Source: Pseudomonas sp. DY-1
GTDB taxonomy: Bacteria; Pseudomonadota; Gammaproteobacteria; Pseudomonadales; Pseudomonadaceae
NCBI RefSeq assembly: GCF_003626975.1
Contig: NZ_CP032616.1
Span: forward strand, 3,410,001 to 3,474,000
Length of the DNA stretch: 64,000 nucleotides
Direction of reading: 5' to 3'
In this document: in pieces, positions 61,694 to 64,000 of the stretch
How the letters are laid out: each line of letters opens with the position of its first letter
Numbering within the stretch: position 1 is the stretch's first letter
Notes under the pieces: model-generated
The model's database searches: none
The model's input: only the letters and a program-made list of their open reading frames with translations
Told to the model about the DNA's origin: nothing
Position numbers and translations under genes: made by a program

Positions 61694-62673
61694 TCCAGCT
61701 GGAGCGGATGGGGATGCTCACGGACGAGAAGTACCTGGAGCTGTTCCCCAACACCAGCTATGTGCTCCACCAGCTGGTGCCTACGTTTGGCGAGTTCTCC
61801 CAGCTCTGGCTCAACAGCCGCGAGCTGGTGAAGAACACCCGCAACAACTATCGCCGGGCGCTCAACAGCTACTGGATGCCGAAGCTGGCCACCGTGCCTA
61901 TGCCCGACATCAGCTCGCTGATGCTGCGCAAGATCGTCCAGGACATCGACTGGCCGTCGACGACAGACCGGCGCTTCGCGGTGAACACGCTCAGCGGGAT
62001 TTGCAAGGCGGCGCTGGCCGATGGGGTTATCGGGCACAACCCGGCTAACGCCATTCCGAAGGTGAAGGTGCAGAAAAAGGAGATCGATCCTTACAGCCAG
62101 GCCGAAGCCGACCAGGTAATTGCCCATCTGTACGCCACCCTGAAGGGGAAGCTGCGGATCTACGCGACCTATTTCGAGCTGGCCTTTTGGACAGGCATGC
62201 GGCCGTGCGAAATGATGGCGTTGCGCTGGGATGCGGTGGATCTGGAGAGGAGGCGGCTGCGGGTGAGCCGGGTGATGGTGGACGGCGAGATCCACGAGCG
62301 GGTGAAAACCAAGTACGCGCGGGATGTGCTGTTGAACGACCGGGCGATGAATGCCCTGGAGGAGGCGCGACGGTTGAAGGTGGAGGGTGGATCGCCCTTC
62401 GTCTTCCCGCCGGCGGATGGAAGGAGCGAGTTCATCCGGTCGGAGAACACGCCGAAGGAACACTTGAACACCGGACTTAAGGCCCTAGGTATTCGGCGTC
62501 GGCGCCAGTACGCCGCGCGCCACACGTACGCCACTATCTGCTTGATGGCCGGGATGACTCCGGCGTTTGTGGCGAAGCAACTCGGACATAGCGTCCAGGT
62601 GCTGCTCGATACGTATGCGCGCTGGATCGACTCGGATTCGGACTTTCTCGAACTGGAAAAACTCAAGGCTTGA
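61534..62673 (+). CDS. int: Tyrosine-family site-specific integrase
   Basis: The 379-residue recombinase has an N-terminal arm-binding part, a SAM-like core-binding domain and catalytic residues: Arg in FWTGMRPCEMMALRW, the AARHTYATICLMAG box (the first His of HxxRH is replaced, common in this subgroup) and Tyr in LDTYARWI. It recombines at the ppa end. ATG 61534 lies inside the excisionase gene with a CAGG site. Confidence 0.93.
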   Translation: MARRPLDLPAGIELVGERIRIRFNWKKVRRCETLPYPQTPKGIAAAAGLRDQVVQLERMGMLTDEKYLELFPNTSYVLHQLVPTFGEFSQLWLNSRELVKNTRNNYRRALNSYWMPKLATVPMPDISSLMLRKIVQDIDWPSTTDRRFAVNTLSGICKAALADGVIGHNPANAIPKVKVQKKEIDPYSQAEADQVIAHLYATLKGKLRIYATYFELAFWTGMRPCEMMALRWDAVDLERRRLRVSRVMVDGEIHERVKTKYARDVLLNDRAMNALEEARRLKVEGGSPFVFPPADGRSEFIRSENTPKEHLNTGLKALGIRRRRQYAARHTYATICLMAGMTPAFVAKQLGHSVQVLLDTYARWIDSDSDFLELEKLKA

Positions 62674-62703
62674 AGGTACGGGGCGCATGAGCGCCTCACC
62701 TTC
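62672..62703. terminator. Hairpin between int and the convergent membrane-protein gene
   Basis: GAAGGT/ACCTTC outer arms and GGCGC/GCGCC inner arms form a stem-loop starting at the integrase stop. It probably separates the convergent transcripts. Confidence 0.6.
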
Positions 62704-62707
62704 CAGG

Positions 62708-63049
62708 CTATGACATGCGCTTGTTTACGTAGCCGGTCATGGCGCTTGAGAGCAACGCGGCTCCAAGGAGCGTCTGAAGCTTGTCCAGCTTCTCCGGAGA
62801 CAGCCACTGACATTGCGCTGGCAGGATCATGTGGAGCACAAAAACCGCCACCCCAAGCATGGTGCACCCCAATATGCCCCAAAGCAGGATGATCGCGGCG
62901 AGGTTTGCATGATCTCGGAATTTTTGGTGGCGGCCGTGTTCCTGCTTCTTACCATCCTTGTCGAGATCGTCGTTCGCCTCAAATGCAACGGCCTCGCTAC
63001 GAGCGAGGCCGTCAGAGTATTGAGAGTTATCCGGCTCAAATGCAGCCAT
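62708..63049 (-). CDS. Small membrane protein paired with Panacea gene, putative toxin
   Basis: The 113-residue protein has a charged cytosolic N-terminus (about 45 residues), a strong membrane helix (LAAIILLWGILGCTMLGVAV) and a second hydrophobic segment near its end (TLLGAALLSSAMTGYV). It follows the Panacea gene after 8 bp on the same strand. Panacea-domain antitoxins are known to neutralise diverse toxins, including membrane ones, so a membrane-disrupting toxin is the leading guess. It could also be a phage exclusion protein. Confidence 0.7.
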   Translation of the reverse strand: MAAFEPDNSQYSDGLARSEAVAFEANDDLDKDGKKQEHGRHQKFRDHANLAAIILLWGILGCTMLGVAVFVLHMILPAQCQWLSPEKLDKLQTLLGAALLSSAMTGYVNKRMS

Positions 63050-63057
63050 GCCGAACC

Positions 63058-63531
63058 CTATAGCGAAGAGTGGGTAGGCTGCGCCAGGAGATGGCGGTAA
63101 AAGTTCTCAATCAGATCATTGGAGATCGTCGAGTTCTGCCCGAACCGCTCCCACGTGATCGACCAAGGAGTCCCTGGCTTGTGCGTGGCAGCGGAAAGAA
63201 CCACTGCATCGTGAGGACCGTAGGTGTTTACGACGTGGTCCATGACGGCACGTTCTGCATCCGAGAAATGATGGGGACGAGCACCAGCCACCATTGTCAC
63301 GGGAGCACTCTTAAAACCGCGAACCGAGTTGTATACCGAGCGGATGACGGGACCATAGCGCCATGCTTCGACGGTTTCCTCAAGCAGAGGCACGCCATGG
63401 CGCCCAAGCATGACACCGTGAGCAATGTAGACCAGCTTGATGAGCTGCATCGGTGTTACAGCCGGGTCGCGAGTCTCTTGGCAGCGGCTCAGGATGTACT
63501 GCGCTGCCGCCAATGATTTAACGAAGCTCAT
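63058..63531 (-). CDS. Panacea/SocA-like (DUF4065) protein, putative antitoxin
   Basis: The 157-residue protein has the Panacea signature: LIKLVYIAHGVMLGRHGVPL, VEAWRYGPVIRSVYNSVRG and a late ATHKPGTPWSITW. Proteins of this family act as PanA antitoxins or as proteolytic adaptors (SocA). GAGGAGGT precedes ATG 63531, and the promoter upstream contains a LexA box. It is the first gene of a two-gene unit with the membrane protein. Confidence 0.88.
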   Translation of the reverse strand: MSFVKSLAAAQYILSRCQETRDPAVTPMQLIKLVYIAHGVMLGRHGVPLLEETVEAWRYGPVIRSVYNSVRGFKSAPVTMVAGARPHHFSDAERAVMDHVVNTYGPHDAVVLSAATHKPGTPWSITWERFGQNSTISNDLIENFYRHLLAQPTHSSL

Positions 63532-63616
63532 TGCACCTCCTCACTACCAAAACGTTGTACAAAATGGCGCTGGATTCTGCACCACCCTAGCTTTCTGTCA
63601 AGCACTTTTCCTGCTA

Positions 63617-63645
63617 ATTATACTGTATACGCATACAGCACTCAA
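63617..63645 (-). promoter_or_regulatory. Sigma70 promoter with a LexA box filling the spacer
   Basis: On the minus strand TTGAGT, a 17-bp spacer and TATAAT form a strong promoter. The spacer is CTG-TATGCGTATA-CAG (63623..63638 on either strand), an almost ideal SOS box. Bound LexA would block the promoter; DNA damage would open it. Transcription should start near 63610, about 80 nt before the Panacea gene. Confidence 0.82.
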
Positions 63646-63755
63646 GAAGACTGTCTTTTACACACTAGCATCTAATCGGTAAGCTTCGCGTCCACGTTTG
63701 CTGTGGCCGTCCTACCCGAGCACGTCTGTTTATAGATGTTCAAGATGGCTATCAA

Positions 63756-63772
63756 GGTACAGATTTGGTACA
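63756..63772 (+). promoter_or_regulatory. Candidate integrase arm-type sites, right
   Basis: Two direct copies of GGTACA start 11 bp apart, about 50 bp inside attR, and mirror the pair at the left end. The stretch 63646..63821 holds these and no gene. Confidence 0.5.
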
Positions 63773-63821
63773 GTGCGCGCCCTCAGCAGTGCTAAGCACC
63801 TGATCTGCAAACGAAATTATT

Positions 63822-63846
63822 AGCGGTTGCGGCCTACCAAAAGTAA
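63822..63846 (+). other. attR core (25-bp duplication)
   Basis: This is an exact copy of the last 25 bp of ppa, including its TAA stop. It is not preceded by any ppa coding sequence, so it is the right prophage junction. Confidence 0.93.
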
Positions 63847-63862
63847 GCCCCGACCACTCATG

Positions 63863-63889
63863 AAAAGCCGGCCACAAGCCGGCTTTTTT
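63863..63889 (+). terminator. Original ppa terminator, separated by the prophage
   Basis: AAAAGCCGG and CCGGCTTTTTT form a stem with a 7-nt loop, 17 bp past attR. In the prophage-free chromosome it would stand just after ppa. The remaining bases to 64000 are host DNA in which I see no complete gene. Confidence 0.88.
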
Positions 63890-64000
63890 ATTGCCTGGGA
63901 AAAAGGCCGTTCAACTCCCTCACGCAGTTTCTTCTCTAGGGAACTCAACCCCGACGTCGAAACGACAGTTTCAAGGGTGGCAGCGCCATCTTCAGGATGT

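Larger units (their letters stand above)
24319..63846. mobile_element. Complete-looking lambdoid siphophage prophage in the 3' end of ppa
   Basis: The element is bounded by the 25-bp repeats and has a tyrosine integrase near attR, a CI/Cro switch, replication genes, an HK97-type head, a long-tail module with tape measure, and lysis genes. I see no frameshift or stop in an essential gene apart from the expected programmed one. This makes it a plausible inducible phage of about 39.5 kb with cos-type packaging. Confidence 0.92.

Noticed and set aside
63847..64000. Possible gene in the last 150 bp
   Set aside because: Only the ppa terminator is clear; the remaining sequence is too short to judge.

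Overview
The window is a piece of a high-GC Pseudomonas chromosome carrying a complete-looking temperate siphophage. The host assignment rests on gene content and order: a sigma54 regulator, an ExaC-type aldehyde dehydrogenase, an ethanolamine permease, EutB and EutC, then a GNAT acetyltransferase, a DedA protein, an MtfA-like peptidase and ppa. From memory this follows the P. aeruginosa PA4021-PA4031 order, here with an AraC regulator, an OprD-family porin and an acetyl-CoA hydrolase added. The species cannot be fixed from the sequence.

Region 1 (1-6995, minus strand) is a type VI secretion island. It holds a VgrG spike, a modular peptidoglycan-hydrolase effector (M23-like peptidase, two SH3-like segments, an EF-hand, and a pesticin/T4-lysozyme-like muramidase tip), an overlapping LprI-like periplasmic immunity protein, and beyond it an orphan second effector tip with an internal deletion. 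Region 2 (7268-17678) is the ethanolamine catabolic locus. The regulator EatR faces exaC across a good sigma54 -24/-12 promoter with inverted-repeat activator sites; an AraC regulator faces the permease-eutB-eutC operon; an OprD-like porin follows. Region 3 (17697-24343) holds housekeeping genes ending in ppa.

Region 4 (24319-63846) is a prophage of about 39.5 kb integrated at the 3' end of ppa. The last 25 bp of ppa are repeated at 63822-63846, directly before what is probably the original ppa terminator. A CI-like S24 repressor gene (53993-54757) sits between two divergent early promoters with shared operators. Leftward from it run Cro-like, CII-like, a DksA-like zinc finger, a primase-helicase and a Q-like regulator. 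A noncoding late-control region with terminators and tandem 11-mers follows, then holin, HNH nuclease, terminases, an HK97-type head module, and a tail module that includes a programmed -1 frameshift in the tail chaperones. The leftward block ends with tail fibres, endolysin, a DUF1353 protein and a Dam-type methylase. Rightward run small accessory genes, a PrtN-family protein, an HD hydrolase, a cytosine methyltransferase, an excisionase-like gene and the integrase.

The most interesting parts lie near the attachment sites. Close to attR, a Panacea-domain (DUF4065) gene and a small two-helix membrane protein form a two-gene unit behind a sigma70 promoter whose spacer is a near-perfect LexA box. 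This looks like an SOS-controlled PanAT-type toxin-antitoxin or prophage-exit module. Close to attL, a second LexA box drives an unrecognised 86-residue protein and/or the Dam methylase. Two further membrane-anchored proteins of unknown function (179 and 208 aa) sit in typical cargo positions.
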